64,000 bases of DNA, from contig CM027378.1 in assembly GCA_015680905.1 (NCBI GenBank), forward strand, positions 54,895,501-54,959,500, written 5' to 3'. The notes under the pieces were generated by a model. The model did not search any database, was not told the DNA's origin, and saw nothing but the letters and a program-made list of their open reading frames with translations. Origin of the DNA: Coptis chinensis. Taxonomy: Eukaryota; Streptophyta; Magnoliopsida; Ranunculales; Ranunculaceae. The position numbers and the translations under genes were made by a program. Shown one piece after another: positions 21,830 through 33,798 of this stretch. How positions within the stretch are numbered: position 1 is the first letter of the stretch; the number at the start of each line of letters is the position of its first letter.

Positions 21830-22770
21830 TTATATTTTTGAATAAGAACAGTCAAAAAATAAATGTGCCGAACTGTCCTCAGAGGAATCACATAGACAAC
21901 ATCGAGACTGACTGAGCACCTTTTTCGCCATTAACCGATTCTGCATAGGCAGAGCTTCAGAGAATAACTTCCACATAATGAAGGAGTACTTTGGAACCGA
22001 AAGCTTACCCCAAACAAGTTTGAACCACTTTACCTTACTTCGCACATTCTTTATAGCAGCATAGGCAAATGAAATAGAGAACTCCCCTGTGCTTGTCGGG
22101 GTCCAAATAACTCTGTCTTCATCCAGATAAGAGTTTATATGAGTACCCATAATCCACTTCTTAACATCAGACTCAGGTAATTCAGAGATGGTTCTTGACT
22201 AGCAGCCATTAGTTATCACTTCGGCCACTTTTAATTTGCTTCCTAAGGTACAAGGTAGGCTAGAAGACTTTTGGCTTGATTATTTAAGGAGAGAGGTCCC
22301 GAGCACCAGGGATCATGCCAAAAGCTTGTTTCATTACCAGTGGCTATAATATGCCTCACAAACTTCCATGAGAGTTCCCGATGTTTCAAAATCCCTCACC
22401 AAACCCAGGAACAGTCTTGTGGAATCTTCATAGTCCAGAACTTGTTATGTTTTATATTATGTTCCCATGACCACTTTGCCCACAAGCTGTTAGATCTCTG
22501 TGCCAATTTGAACACTAAGCCACAGTACGCTACTTGATTCCATCTTCTTTTCCATCTTTGGTCCTTACCAGATAAATCAATTACAAATCTTCCCCACCTT
22601 TTCCAAAACTGCTTTTGGCAACACAAAAGTCTTAGCCCAATAAGTTTGGAATGATGACAAGACTGATTGGACTAATTGTACTCTTCCCGCTCTATTCAAG
22701 TCTTTATTTTTCCAGTTGGAGATACGACTAGTGATCTTCTCTATAAGAGGCAGACAATCTCTTATTCCCA
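21830..22770 (-). pseudogene. LINE ORF2: zinc-binding region after RT
   Basis: Plant L1 ORF2 continues after RT with a zf-RVT domain. WTPTSTGEFSISFAY, VWGKLSVPKYSFIMWKLF and CCLCDSSEDSSAHLFFDC give the Cys/His set at 21840-22090. Upstream frames (SNWKNKDLNRAGRVQLVQS, GLVFKLAQRSNSLWAKW) show the usual linker between RT and zf-RVT in pieces. Confidence 0.85.
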
Positions 22771-22771
22771 A

Positions 22772-23760
22772 TCATGATGCTGTCAAAGGAAGTCCAAGGT
22801 AGGCTACTGGTGGTGACACTATCGAGATGCTCATGGCTTCTGCTAGCTCTCGGCCTTCCTTTTCATACATACTTCCAATTAGGATAGTAGTCTTGTCATT
22901 GCTCAGGCATAGCCCCGTAGCTTGAGAGAAAGCTGCTAAGTTATCCTTGATTGCCAAGATAGAGTTCATGTTTCCTTTACAAAATAGCAGGACATCATCT
23001 GCAAAACAGAGGTGGGATATCTCCAACTTTTACACTTTGAGTGGGCTTCTATCGTATTCATCTGGAGCCCTTGTTGAAGAAGGGCACTCAACACTTCCAT
23101 AACAAGAACAAACAGATACGATGATACTGGGTCACCTTGTCGCAGCCCTCGTTTTCCTCTAAAATACCCTTCCGGTGCGCCATTAAACATAACAAAATAC
23201 GAAGGAGAAGCATAACACATATAGAGCCAATCTATGAAAAGCGGCGGGAACTTGAACTTCTACAGAATTGCTATTAGAGCTGGCCAAGATATTGAGTCAT
23301 ATGCCTTCTTTATGTCCAACTTTATAGCACATCTTTTTTGCCCTTTCTTCCTTGAATACCCTCGAAGCAATTCATGGGCAAGTAGAAGGTTATCCTGAAT
23401 AGACCTCCCGGGAACAAAAGCAGATTGGGATGCAGAAATCAACGACGCAATACAATCCTTCATCCTATTAGTTAGCACTTTAGAAACACATTTATATATG
23501 ATATTACAACAGGCAATAGGTCTAAAGGCGCTAACATTTGAAGCATTCTTCATTTTTGGAATAAGACATTGCATCGTAGCATTTATCCCTCCTGGCAATT
23601 TCTTATGTGTAAAAATATACTTGATAGCTCGTATGAAATCCTCCCAAATAATTGACCAACACTTTTTGAAAAAGCAAGCATTAAACCCATCAGGACCCGG
23701 TGACTTATTATCCTCTATGCCAAACAGCGCCTCTTTTATTTCGGAATCAGATATTTAAGC
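22772..23760 (-). pseudogene. LINE ORF2: reverse transcriptase
   Basis: Motifs in order: FRPIACCNIIYKCVSKVL, SAFVPGRSIQDNLLLAHEL, KLDIKKAYDSISW (motif A), GLRQGDPVSSYLFVL (motif B), FADDVLLF (motif C) and AYLGLPLTAS. Catalytic residues are present, but a stop near 23258 and frame changes near 23000-23040 break the frame. This enzyme would copy LINE RNA at a nicked chromosomal target. Confidence 0.92.
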
Positions 23761-23773
23761 TTCTAACAACTAA

Positions 23774-25067
23774 CTAGTAGCAGTGCTTATCCACCCTGAG
23801 ATTATTAAGGAACTCAATATCACATGATACACTAGACGGCTTCCCAAGCAAATCTTTATAATAGTTCAAGAATGTTTCCGCTACTAGTTCCCTTCCTTCC
23901 ATGCTGATTCCTCGATCATCTATAACACTCCATACATAATTTCTCCTCTTTTTCTCCTTTAAAGAATTAAAGAAGAACTTGCTGCATTTATCCCCAAAAG
24001 CCATCCAATCTATATTTGTTATTTGATAGATATCCTCTTCCTCAAGTCTGATCAAGTCACACAATTTCCCTCGAACGAGGAACTCTTGTGCACTAAGAGA
24101 AGAATTTGATGGATTATGCTGGAGTCTTTCTTGAATAGCATCCAACTCCTATCTTGTATCTTTGACAAGCCTCTGATTATTACTGCAGACTGACCGTGCC
24201 CACCCTTTCAAAACAGCTTTCAGGCTCTTCAATTTCTTTGTCAACATAAACATAGGGCATCCATGATCTGCTACTGTCCAGCATTCTTTTACCATATCAA
24301 CAAAGTCCTGATGAAGCATCCAGAAATTACAGAACCTAAACGGGGGATAACTTCGGAAGGTAGAGAGAAAAGACAACACCAAAGGGCTATAATCTGAGCA
24401 GCCTTGATTGAGGAATTCCATCTTTGTAGCCATCTGTATAGAAAACCAAGCCGAGTTGACTAGGCATCTGTCTATTTTTGACCACTTTCTAACACTGTCC
24501 CCTCTACTATTCCAGGTAAAGAAGCATCTTGATGTCGAGTGATCAACTAACCCAGCTACATTCAAACTATTAGCAAAAAGGAAGGTTTCCCTCGGGTGCA
24601 TAGCTCTATCACCTATTCTTTCATGAGAGAATAGCACATTATTAAAGTCCCCCATTACACACCAAGGTCCATTCACACTAGCACTGATAGTCTTTAGCTC
24701 CTCCCACAAAATCAATCTTTCTTGTCTTTTATTGCTCGCATATATATTAGTAACAAAAAAAGAAATCCCATATTGGAGGAGGATAACCCTACAGTGGATA
24801 AACTGACTACCCTCCACTTCCTTTTGCACATTCAAAAAATTTCGGTCCCAAGCAAGCCATATTCTACCATACTCATGACTCGAGTAATTATAAATCACTT
24901 CCCATGCTGGGCAAACCATCGCTGTTATACTTCTGAATCTATCCATTCTAACTTTCATTTCCAGAAACCCAATATGTTATCTTTTACTCTGTAATAAACT
25001 TATTCATCTATTTTGCTTTTGTAATCAATTTCAATCCCCTAACATTCCAGCTACATATCTTAGTCAT
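23774..25067 (-). pseudogene. LINE ORF2: N-terminal endonuclease and linker
   Basis: ORF2 starts with KICSWNVRGLK at about 25067, the apurinic-type endonuclease start. It continues with GRIWLAWDRN, VMGDFNNVLFSHERIG (catalytic Asp-Phe-Asn), KIDRCLVN and CSDYSPLVL. The last motif is normally Ser-Asp-His, and the His is replaced by Tyr. A frame break lies between 25008 and 24958. The linker to RT (NIDWMAFGDKCSKFFFNSLK) is at 23774-24145. Confidence 0.9.
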
Positions 25068-25499
25068 TTTATTTGAGTTAATGGTTTCTCCTCTTTCCCC
25101 TTCCTCTTGGTCTACCCTGACTCCGTTTCCCCAATGACATTGCTTGCTTTTCACTTTGCTTGCTTTGGGCCCTAGTTTGTACAGAGGAACGCACTGGGGC
25201 ATCCCTCACAGGAGCAAGAGTAGAGCTGTTATCTCCAAATAACTCGGGTCCAAATCAGAGAGGTCATCCTCCATGTCAACTAATGCCTCAAATAAATTTC
25301 TCGCTACTTGAAACAATTATACATCTGGATGGGTCAGCGTTATTTGTTGGAGAGGAGTCACTAAGGAATTCTCTGCTGATGTCTCTGCCGATCCTTGGCC
25401 ATCTTCAACATACATACACTCCACTCTTCCAAGAGATACCATGTTTACTTGCCTAGTCTCAGGCTCTGCACTTTCTGCCCTTTCTGGCCGTATACCTTG

Positions 25500-26521
25500 C
25501 TAGTTAGTATTACCCACTGTAGCAACTATAGCAAGATTTTCTTGGTTCTCAATAGGCCTCGTGATCATCTCTTCGTTATTATTTAAGGCAAGCACCACTG
25601 CTAGGGGTTCCACATTACCCACATCTATTTGTTCTGTCCGACTAACCTCCTCCTGTTGGCTTTCTATGTGGCCCTCAGCTGCATTTGGATTAATCTGTAC
25701 CTCCTCATTTTGTGGTGTTGTTCTTCTTCTCCACACCCAAGTAGTCCTTCTTGCGCATTTGTCCTCAGTATGCCCAAACCGGTTACGCTTACTACAGGAC
25801 ACAGGCTTCCATGGGTATTCAAGTGGTATTACCCCCTCACGATTTCCAGCCTTCACTTTGATAGATTCCTTATACACATGATTCATAGGAAACTCTATGC
25901 AAAATCTCGCAAAAAATAATCTTCTCCGTTTAGTAGTCGCATCATCCATAAACATAAGAGTTCCTCCAACCAAGCTAGCAAGGTAAGATAAACCATCAAA
26001 TGTCCACATTTCCTTTGGAACATCCATCAACTTTACCCAAACTGGAGCTGAGGCCACCTTATTCATGTAATTATCTACCTCAACCCTCCATGGTTTCACA
26101 ACAAACACTCTACCCGCAATGAATATAGGCCTCTCTTCGAGTACCATTTGGCGATCCTCAGGGCTCATAAAGTTCATATAGAATAGCTCCTTGTCATTGG
26201 TGATATCAAACGATCATTTAAGCTTCCATTTTTTCACCAGGAAATCCTTTACCATTGAATATGAGAGCCTCAAGTCCAGAAAATAACCTACCAGGTACTC
26301 ATCCCATTGTTGGATTCCTTGCTCAAGCAGTTCTTGTGAAACTGAGCTACTTCTCCTACATAGATTGGAGTGTATTCTTTGAAAGCCACTGTCGCTTCTT
26401 GTGCCCCATTTCGACCGAACAGTGCACTCCAAGTATTAGTTTGTGCATTAGTTCGTACTCCAGCAGCGTTATTTTGTACAAATGACATCGGAGGAGGGTG
26501 GGAGTTACTCGTTGAAGCCAT
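25500..26521 (-). pseudogene. LINE ORF1 (DUF4283-like RNA-binding protein)
   Basis: ATG at 26521 (MASTSNSHPPPMSFVQNNAA). The body resembles the plant DUF4283 family found in L1 ORF1: ERPIFIAGRVFVVKPWRVEV, VWVKLMDVPKEMW, LFFARFCIEFPMN. It ends with a zinc-knuckle region at about 25745-25800 (CSKRNRFGHTEDKC) in which the second Cys is Arg. A stop near 26211 divides it. Acidic and Glu/Asn-rich tail to 25500. ORF1 would bind LINE RNA. Confidence 0.88.
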
Positions 26522-26628
26522 TTAGAAAAGCAAACTAATTACCTTTCCCCTATTGAACTCTCACTGTAAATCAATGGAGGATTTTACCAATAGAGGAAAG
26601 AAGAAAAACATTGGTCCGGATAATTCTC

Positions 26629-27069
26629 TGTAAGGAGATAGGAATTAGCTAAAAGAGGTAATAAACAGGAGCACAGGATCCAAAAGTAACTTAAGTTACA
26701 TCACAGACAAGTCGCACATAAACAGTCCCATTTTTAGTTTTAGACAAGTTTGGACAAGCTTGATTGCTCTCAAAATTGGGTTTTCTAAGACTTAGGTTTT
26801 CGAAAACCTTACTTCTGGTTTTTATAGTAACCCACAATTTCGTGGCTACTGTAGCAAAATAAAAAACTACGAAAATAGACATGGGAGCGAGCGCGCTCTC
26901 GGCAAGGCCAATGTTGAGCGCGCACACCCTCAAGTGCATGTTCGTGACTTCCAATAACAAGGGCGCAGGCGTGCCTTGGGATAGACCAATCTAAGCGCGC
27001 GCACTCAGACCTTTTCATGCGAACAGAACATCTTTCTTTTTCATCCTCTTGTGAGGGATAACTCCAACA
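26629..27069 (-). mobile_element. 3' LTR of the Tork element
   Basis: On the minus strand it starts TGTTGGAGTTATCCC directly after the PPT and may end TAGGAGATCC...-like at CTCCTTACA (26629). The start is firm and the end is chosen by the TG...CA rule only. It contains a TATA-like ACTATAAAAACC near 26820 and CpG-rich GCGCGC blocks at 26885-27002. Confidence 0.7.
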
Positions 27070-27083
27070 ATCTCCCCCTCCCG
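27070..27083 (-). promoter_or_regulatory. PPT of the Tork element
   Basis: On the minus strand GGGAGGGGGAGAT directly precedes the LTR start. Confidence 0.8.
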
Positions 27084-27119
27084 AACAGCGAGTGTGGATA
27101 CCTTCATGCAATTTCCAAA

Positions 27120-28799
27120 TCAACAGGAGGAGTGTGCTACCATTCCGGCGGTAGCACAACAAACATCAAACTTACCTTTCGGTAAGACTTTGGTCATCAT
27201 ATCCGACCTGTTCTTGTCGGTATGGATCTTCTCAATGCACAAATGCTTGTCTTTGAGTACTTCTCTAATCCAATGATAACACACATATTTGTGCTTGGAT
27301 CTAGAATGAAAACTCGAATTCTTGCTCAAATAGATGGCGCTCTGACTGTCATATAGAACTACAAATTGTTTATGCTTTAGCCCTAGTTCTTCGAAGAACC
27401 TTTTCATCCATAGCATCTCTTTGCAACAGTGACTGCAATATACTCGGCTTCTGTAGTGGAGAGGGCAACACACTTTTGCAACTTAGATTGCAAAGAAACT
27501 GCTCCCCCTGCAAAAGTAACTAGATAACTGGAGGTGGACTTCATCGAGTCAACATCATCACCGCCATGTCTGCGTCGATCGATAGTAGCCTTCAAGTAAG
27601 GGCTTATTTCCACCAAAACACAAACACGATTTGGAAGTGCCCTTGAGATATCTAAATATCCACTTAACACCTTTCCAATACTTCTTACCTAGATTTGATA
27701 GAAAACGGCTTATAACACCAACGGCAAAAGCAATATCCTATCTTGTACACACCATTGCATACATCAAGCTGCCCACTGCGGATGCATAAGGAATCTTTTC
27801 CATCTGACTCTGCTCATGCTCACCCTTTGGACACATCTCTTTAGTCATACAGAACTGACCACCAAGCGAAGAACTGACTGGCTTCACCTGATCCATGTTG
27901 AATCTTTTCAACACCTTCTCAATGTAGCTTTCTTGAAAAAGCCACAACTTCCCACTCTCTCTGTCACGAGTGATCCACATCCCAAGTATTTGCTTTGCTT
28001 GACCCAAATCCTTCATCTCAAAGGACTTACTCAAGTTTTTCTTCAGCTTGGATATCTTGTTGATGTTTGGGCCAACAATCAATATATCATCCACATACAA
28101 CAAGAGCACTATGAAATCCCCATCTGGAAATTTCTGAATAAACACACAATGATTGGAAGAAGACTTCTTGTATCCTTGCTTCGCTATAAAGGAATCAAAC
28201 TTTATGTACCACTGTCTCGGTGCCTACTTCAACCCATACAAGCTCTTTATCAGCTTGCATACTAGGTGCTCCTTGCCTTTGACCTCAAACTCCTCTGGCT
28301 GGTCCATGTAGACATCTTTTTCAAGGTCTCCATGAAGAAAAGATATCTTAACATCTAGTTGCTCAACCTCTAGGTTCATACTTGCGGTCAGACCCAATAC
28401 CACCCTGATAGAAGTCATCTTAACTACAGGAGAGAAAATTTGATCAAAGTCAATACCTTTCCTTTGACTGAATCCCTTCACAACAAGGCGAGCTTTATGC
28501 CTTGGGTGTGGATTATTCTCCTCATGCTTAACTTTGTAGATCTACTTATTCTTGAGAATTTTTCTTCCTTTCGGTTTCTCAGCTAACTCATAAGTGTGAT
28601 TCTTATGCAAAGAATCCATCTCATCTTGCATGGCCTTCAACCACTTCTCTTTGTCTATACCTTCAAGAGCCTCTTGATAGTACATAGGTTCTTCACCATC
28701 AGATAGTAAAACATACATATGTGGTGGATACCTAGTTGAAGCTTGTCTCTCTCTGTCTGACCTCCTTACCTCATCTGCTTGTGGTTCAGGAAGATGCAC
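27120..28799 (-). pseudogene. Tork reverse transcriptase and RNase H
   Basis: RT starts in EALEGIDKEKWLKAMQDEMDSL (28542-28799). It continues FSPVVKMTSIRVVLGLTAS, LDVKISFLHGDLEKDVYMDQPEEF, LLYVDDILIVG (catalytic Asp-Asp intact) and SKSFEMKDLGQAKQILGM. The RNase H part has CVALSTTEAEYIAV, ESDSQSAI-type VLYDSQSAIYLSKN and HIRYHWIRE-type residues at 27120-27480. Stops near 28540, 28223 and 27735 and frame changes break it. Confidence 0.9.
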
Positions 28800-28856
28800 T
28801 TCTGCTTGCTCAGGTGGTGGTTCATGTACTTCATCTACATCTTCTATATCAATAGG

Positions 28857-30149
28857 TTATATCCCATCATGAGCAATAGGATCATCATCATGAGCTTCAA
28901 ACCCATGGTTCTCTGCATTCTCAATGCCTTCTGCACGTTCCATAGTAGGAACTTCTGGTTCTGAATCAACAAGATCATTAATGAAAGCTTGTAGCTTCTC
29001 ACCCTTCTCGAAATCTACTATGGTTTGGTCTTCCGAGAACACAACATTTCGACTTTGGATTACCTTCTTGTTAATCAGATCATAGAGCTTATAGCCAAAC
29101 TTCTCATCCCTATAACCCAGAAAAATATGCTGCTTGGCTTTGTCATCAAGCTTGGATCTCTCATCCTTGGGAATATGAACAAATGCCCTGCACCCAAATA
29201 CCCTCAAGTATCCATAATCAACATCTCTGCCTGACCATACTCTCTCTGGATAATCACTATTCAGAGGCTTTGACGGCGATAAGTTGATCACATGCACGGT
29301 TATACGCATTGCTTCTACCCAGTAACTTCTAGGTAACTTAGAGTGAGACAGCATGTATCTCATCCTTTCTATAATGGTACGATTCATTCTCTCGGCTGTA
29401 CCATTTTGTTGCGGTGTCTTGGGAACGGTCTGCTCATGATAAATCCCATGACTCTTTCAATACTCTTCAAACGGCCCTATGTACTCACCCCCATTATATG
29501 AGCGAATACACTTCAAAGGCTTCCATGTCTCTCTTTCCACCATGTTATGGAAAGTCTTGAACACGCCAAGTACTTCATCCTTGGTCTTCAGACTATATAC
29601 CCATATATTTCTTGACGCATCATCAATGAAAGTCAAGAAGTACAAAGCTCCCCCGTGGGACTTTACTTTCATATGACCACATAAGTTAGTGTGAACTAGC
29701 TCAAAGACATTGTCCTTTCTGTGAGACGGGAATCTTTGGAAAGACACCCTGTGTTGTTTTCCTACCAAACAATGAGTGCATCTATTTAAATGCGTACCTT
29801 TTATGTCTGGCAAGGCATTTTGCTTGGTAAGAACTTCCATGCCTTTTTCGCTCGTATGACACAGTCTCTTGTGCCATAGTTCAGAGGAAGCTTCTTCTTT
29901 TGCCGCATTTACTTCTGATTTACACAAACTAGCATGTGTCTTGTAAAGAGAGCAAGTTTTCTTCCCTTTAGCTACTACAATAGAACCTCTACTCAGTTTC
30001 CATACCCCGTTACCAACGAGTTTAGAAAGTCATCATCATCTAACTTCCGAATGAAAATTAGGCTTAGCCGAATGTCAGGGATGTCTTACATCCTTGAGTG
30101 TCAAGGTGTAGCCGACATTGGTTTCTACATGAACATCACCAATGCCTAC
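28857..30149 (-). pseudogene. Tork protease end and integrase
   Basis: From the right: the end of protease (VGIGDVHVETNVGYTLTLKD, near 30110-30149), GAG-pre-integrase HHCC (HKRLCHTSEKG, CTHC) at 29750-29900, and the integrase core. The first catalytic Asp is Asn (LVHTNLCG) and the second is Tyr (CIRSYNGGEY). The Glu region NGTAERMNRTIIERMRYML is kept. The C-terminal part has VFGCRAFVHIPKDERSKLD and IFLGYRDEKFGYKLYD. Two of three catalytic residues are lost. Confidence 0.9.
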
Positions 30150-30534
30150 TGACCTGCCTCTTTTTGTGTGTGTAGATGAGATGGTATATGGATGATGAAT
30201 GATATAGATAGATGATGTAGATGGATGATGGTCGTTGAACAAAATAGAAGCGTATCAAAACCTAATTATCCTTCAATAAGTAAAGGATGAGTAGTGTATT
30301 GTTCCACTTTTAAGTGTATGTTATGTGAAGGACAGGACTGGAAAGGGGGCTTAAGGGATTAAAAACTATGATTGTAGAGATTTTAGATTCTAATGCTAAA
30401 CTAAACTAAATTAACTAAACTATTGAGAATTTATAAGAGAGGGAATTCAAGATATTAGAATCCACCAATACTTTTAATCTATGACCTTCTGCTTCATGGT
30501 TGTTCTTACAAGTAGACTACAATTAGGCAATCGA
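30150..30534 (-). mobile_element. Athila-like LTR C, left segment
   Basis: Starts TGACCTGCCTC at the broken Tork element and is cut at 30534 by Athila B. With 44365-45636 it makes one LTR of about 1.65 kb. Assigned because element B, with near-identical target duplications, lies exactly between the two parts. No open frame of note. Confidence 0.55.
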
Positions 30535-30539
30535 GTGAG

Positions 30540-32003
30540 TGATAAATGTAAAAAGATAAAGTTTACCTACGAAATGAACGATAAAACTCAAAACGTAAGT
30601 AAACTAAAACTTATTTTACTAATTGCTATCAAGTTTTCTACTCTCAATTCTATCGAAATAGAGTGGAGTAACAAATTCGTTCCACTCCTAGTTCTTTAGC
30701 ATGGAATGATTTCGTAGTTAACTAATCGGTCTTATGTCTAGTGAGAGATTTACAATGGGAATTATATACTACGGGGTGGATTCAATTGACAAGTTACGAA
30801 TAACGGAATACTAAAATGTGAATCTAGATAAAGAATTATAGGGGAAGTGAATCCACCTCGAATCCAACTTAATCACCTAGCATAGACTGTTGTAATCCAA
30901 TTCTTACGTTCTTACGGTAAGAATTGCTCGTTCTAATCCCTAATTAGCATGGCATTTCTGCCAATTATAACTAGCATGTGAGGTCGCCCACCCATTCTCA
31001 TGGCTTAAACACCGACCTTCTAGAATGGAATAGACTCTACAACGACTCTACACTATACAACTAAGTTTTCATCAAGGCTTCATCAACCCCTCTAATGTAG
31101 GTTTTAGCCTTAATTCATCAAACCATTATTTCTCATTGAATTATAACTAAACATCATACCAAAATTCTAACTTGGCTAATTTAACTAACAATACTTCAAT
31201 CTAATTTAACAACTCAGAAATGATACTCAACAAGAATTAAAATTAGATCTATAAATTGAAATGACAAAATCGAAATTGACAAACTAACTATTTTATTTAT
31301 CAAACTAATGAAGAACAATGATTCTAAAGATTAATCTAAAACAAGAATTGAAATGAACTAAACTTAATTTTATTTAATGAAAACTAGATCTAGAATTATC
31401 TATAGTTTTAGGTCTAACTAGCTACCATTAACAAAGAGCTAAGCTTTTGTTTTTATATGTTTCAGATCCAAAAATCGTGCATGGGCTTGGAGCCATGTTT
31501 TGGGCCAGAGAATCAGGCCCAAAACCCAATTCTTTCAGTCCAAAAAGGCCTCTTCAGCTACAGTTAGCTTCGACAGACTTTTTGTCTACTTCTGCTCTTC
31601 TGATTGGGCCAAGGCTTGGACCATTGGAAAGCTCTTTCCGAGTCGGTCATTTTGACATAAGGTAGACCCAATTCCGAGGTCTGAGTCCAAAGATACGGCA
31701 TTCGGAAGTTCTGCTGACTTTGTGAGCTGTTTCTGCCCGCGTTGACTTTGACTTTTCAGCTTTGACCGGGCTTTAGAAAGGCTTTGTCTTCTTGAATCTT
31801 GGCCTTTAATCACAGAACTCCTTAGCAACCAACCATTGCTCCTTTATCTCATCAAAGTGGCACATTTCTGCACATAATTGACTTTGAAGCCTGAAACGCA
31901 TAAAAACACGTAATCAGTATTAACTCTTAATTATTACTCACATAATTGGTCTAAAAAAGTATGACTGTTCACGGGTTAAAACTACAGTTTTGGGCTCTTA
32001 TCA
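30540..32003 (-). mobile_element. 3' LTR of Athila B
   Basis: 1464 bp. On the minus strand it runs from TGATAAGAGCCCAAAAC to about CATTTATCA. The right edge is fixed by the PPT. The left edge (TGATAAATG at 30540) is set by homology to Athila A LTR and by the target duplication. Confidence 0.88.
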
Positions 32004-32042
32004 AACCACCCCCAAACAGCATTTTGCTTGTCCTCAAGCAAA
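32004..32042 (-). promoter_or_regulatory. 3' PPT and adjacent hairpin of Athila B
   Basis: On the minus strand TGTTTGGGGGTGGTT leads into the LTR. Just upstream, 32023-32042 is a perfect 8-bp stem with a 4-base loop (plus strand TTTGCTTG, TCCT, CAAGCAAA). Confidence 0.85.
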
Positions 32043-33578
32043 TATGAGAAATTAGAATAAGTGACCAAAAATGGAGTTCTAACTACTCGCTTTTCCGAAA
32101 GTGCGATTGCATTGACCATATGCAACAAGGCCTTAAACCACTAGAAATTCCCTAGTGGATGAGTTATAGCCCTCGTGAGAGTTTTCCAGTGAAGGTACTC
32201 ACAAACTTCATCTATACTACAACGACTAAGAAATAAAACTATTGTTTCCTCATTCATGTCTCAACTATCTATACATCTCACTAGCAAATGAATAAGAATA
32301 ACCAAGTCAAAAACCTAAACTAATATATGCATAATAATCAATCATCTATGATACAAATATATATACTATGAGTAATACTATGAAATGCCTAGCAGGTTCG
32401 TTTCTGAAAACTCGGAATAGCGTTTTTAAGTAGGTCCTCACATAAATGTCAAGACAAAAACCACTGATTTTTTTCGCTCAAGTTTATTGCTGCTCAAATT
32501 AATGCGCAAGAGGCACACTTTACCTTACAATCTCAATGACAAACAAGGAAGCCGGAGTCTATCAAACACATCTACCACTTACTATCACACTAACCTATTC
32601 CTAATTGAGCTAGAGGTCTTTATTAGGTGTTGCGGGGATAAGGAGATGGTTTAAGAAGGAAGAAAATGGATATTCAAAAGGACAAGTCCGAGATAATAGA
32701 GTCTTCATATTATGTAACTTAGAGAAAACCTTGTTATTTTCTTTTGCTTCTATACTTTGTTTCCATCCTTAGCCATATTTTTCTTTTTCTTTTCTTTGGC
32801 TTTTGACTCCCTTTTATTCTATTTTTGGAGTTTTTATTTATTTCTATTTTTCTTTTTCTTTTCCTTGGATGGAAACTTCTTTTCTTTTCGGAAGCAACTA
32901 ACTAATTTTTGTTTACACAGGTTTTCTCTTCTTTTTTCTTCACTCATTCTATTCTCGGACTTATTCTAGATTGGGTAAGTTGAATTTTTTATTTTGTTTT
33001 GTTTTTGTAACAGGTAAAGGAATTGTGGTTTATGGAAGGCTAAAGAAAGGCTCGAGGGGCTTAACTAGCGGAAAATAATTCATAGGTTTGAATTTTTGGC
33101 TATATCGATCCAAAGAGGGCCTAAATTCTCACTTAGGATATGGCATAGTGATCAAGCAAGTGGGACGTGTGATTTCTCTATCCGGATTTTACTTCTCCCT
33201 TGTGTCATTTCTCAAATGTTTTCGGCTTCATATAAGGCTTTAGGCTATATTCTCACAGGATTTGTAGAATAAGTACTCTAGCCTAGATTTTTAAACTTCA
33301 TCGCTAACAATCATATATACTCATGTAATATATTTATAGATAGATGCAAAGATTATTACCTACATATTAGCCTAAGTTTCTAACAATTATTCTCGATGCA
33401 AAAGCTACGTGAGACTTCTAGATTGTTAAGAGCATAGAGAAAGAAAACAATACCAATATTCCTAAGTGTATAGCATAAACTTATTTATTTATATTTTTGA
33501 AATTTTTAACTTGAAAACAAATGCATATTATACATATCTATATCCTAACAGATGCCTTAATTACACGCGTGTTTCTAT
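32043..33578 (-). other. Athila B 3' non-coding region
   Basis: Non-coding. It contains a long purine-rich stretch on the sense strand (32745-32960, T/C-rich on plus). The start (32050-32220) is shared with element C at 45680-45850, for example GACCATATGCAACAAGG. No gene seen. Confidence 0.65.
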
Positions 33579-33579
33579 G

Positions 33580-33615
33580 CCCCCAAACAAGAAGCATGCT
33601 TTGTCCTCAAAGCAT
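33580..33615 (-). promoter_or_regulatory. Internal PPT-like motif with hairpin, copy 2
   Basis: CCCCCAAACA on plus (33580-33589), then a perfect 8-bp stem at 33596-33615 (ATGCTTTG, TCCT, CAAAGCAT). It is a diverged duplicate of the PPT-hairpin unit at 32004-32042. Confidence 0.75.
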
Positions 33616-33798
33616 TTAAATAAAGAGGGTAGAAAAATACTATGGAAAAGCGTGAAATTCTGGAACATCTGCAAAACAAGGTTAGAACATACTAATATAG
33701 GAAATAAAAAATAAAACCGATGCAACTCAGAAGAGTTCCACCCATTATGGGGTTAATGTAATTAAATTGCTTGGGACATAAGCGCACACTAACTGAAA

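Larger units (their letters stand above)
20908..26628 (-). mobile_element. L1-type LINE with RNase H, near full length
   Basis: A non-LTR retrotransposon on the minus strand: ORF1 (25500-26521), ORF2 with endonuclease, RT, zinc-binding and RNase H domains (21090-25067), a 3' UTR with a hairpin, and an A-rich tail at 20908-20945. The RNase H at the C-terminus is found in some plant L1 lineages. The right edge is taken as the start of the Tork LTR at 26629, so part of the 5' UTR may be missing. No target duplication was found. Confidence 0.9.
26629..30149 (-). mobile_element. Tork-type copia element, 5' part missing
   Basis: Minus-strand copia element with protease end, integrase, RT, RNase H, PPT and 3' LTR. 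Gag, PBS and 5' LTR are absent. Its right end at 30149/30150 is where Athila-like LTR C begins, so C inserted into it. Motifs LWHKRLCHTSEKGMEVLTKQ, CTHCLVGKQHRVSF and the RT sequence fit the Tork (Tnt1-like) lineage. Confidence 0.85.

Noticed and set aside
24722-24994. Plus-strand frames across 21-26 kb
   Set aside because: All are shadows of the LINE ORFs on the minus strand.
32757-32969. Phe/Leu-rich membrane-like peptide
   Set aside because: It is a translation of a T/C-rich low-complexity tract in the Athila B 3' region.
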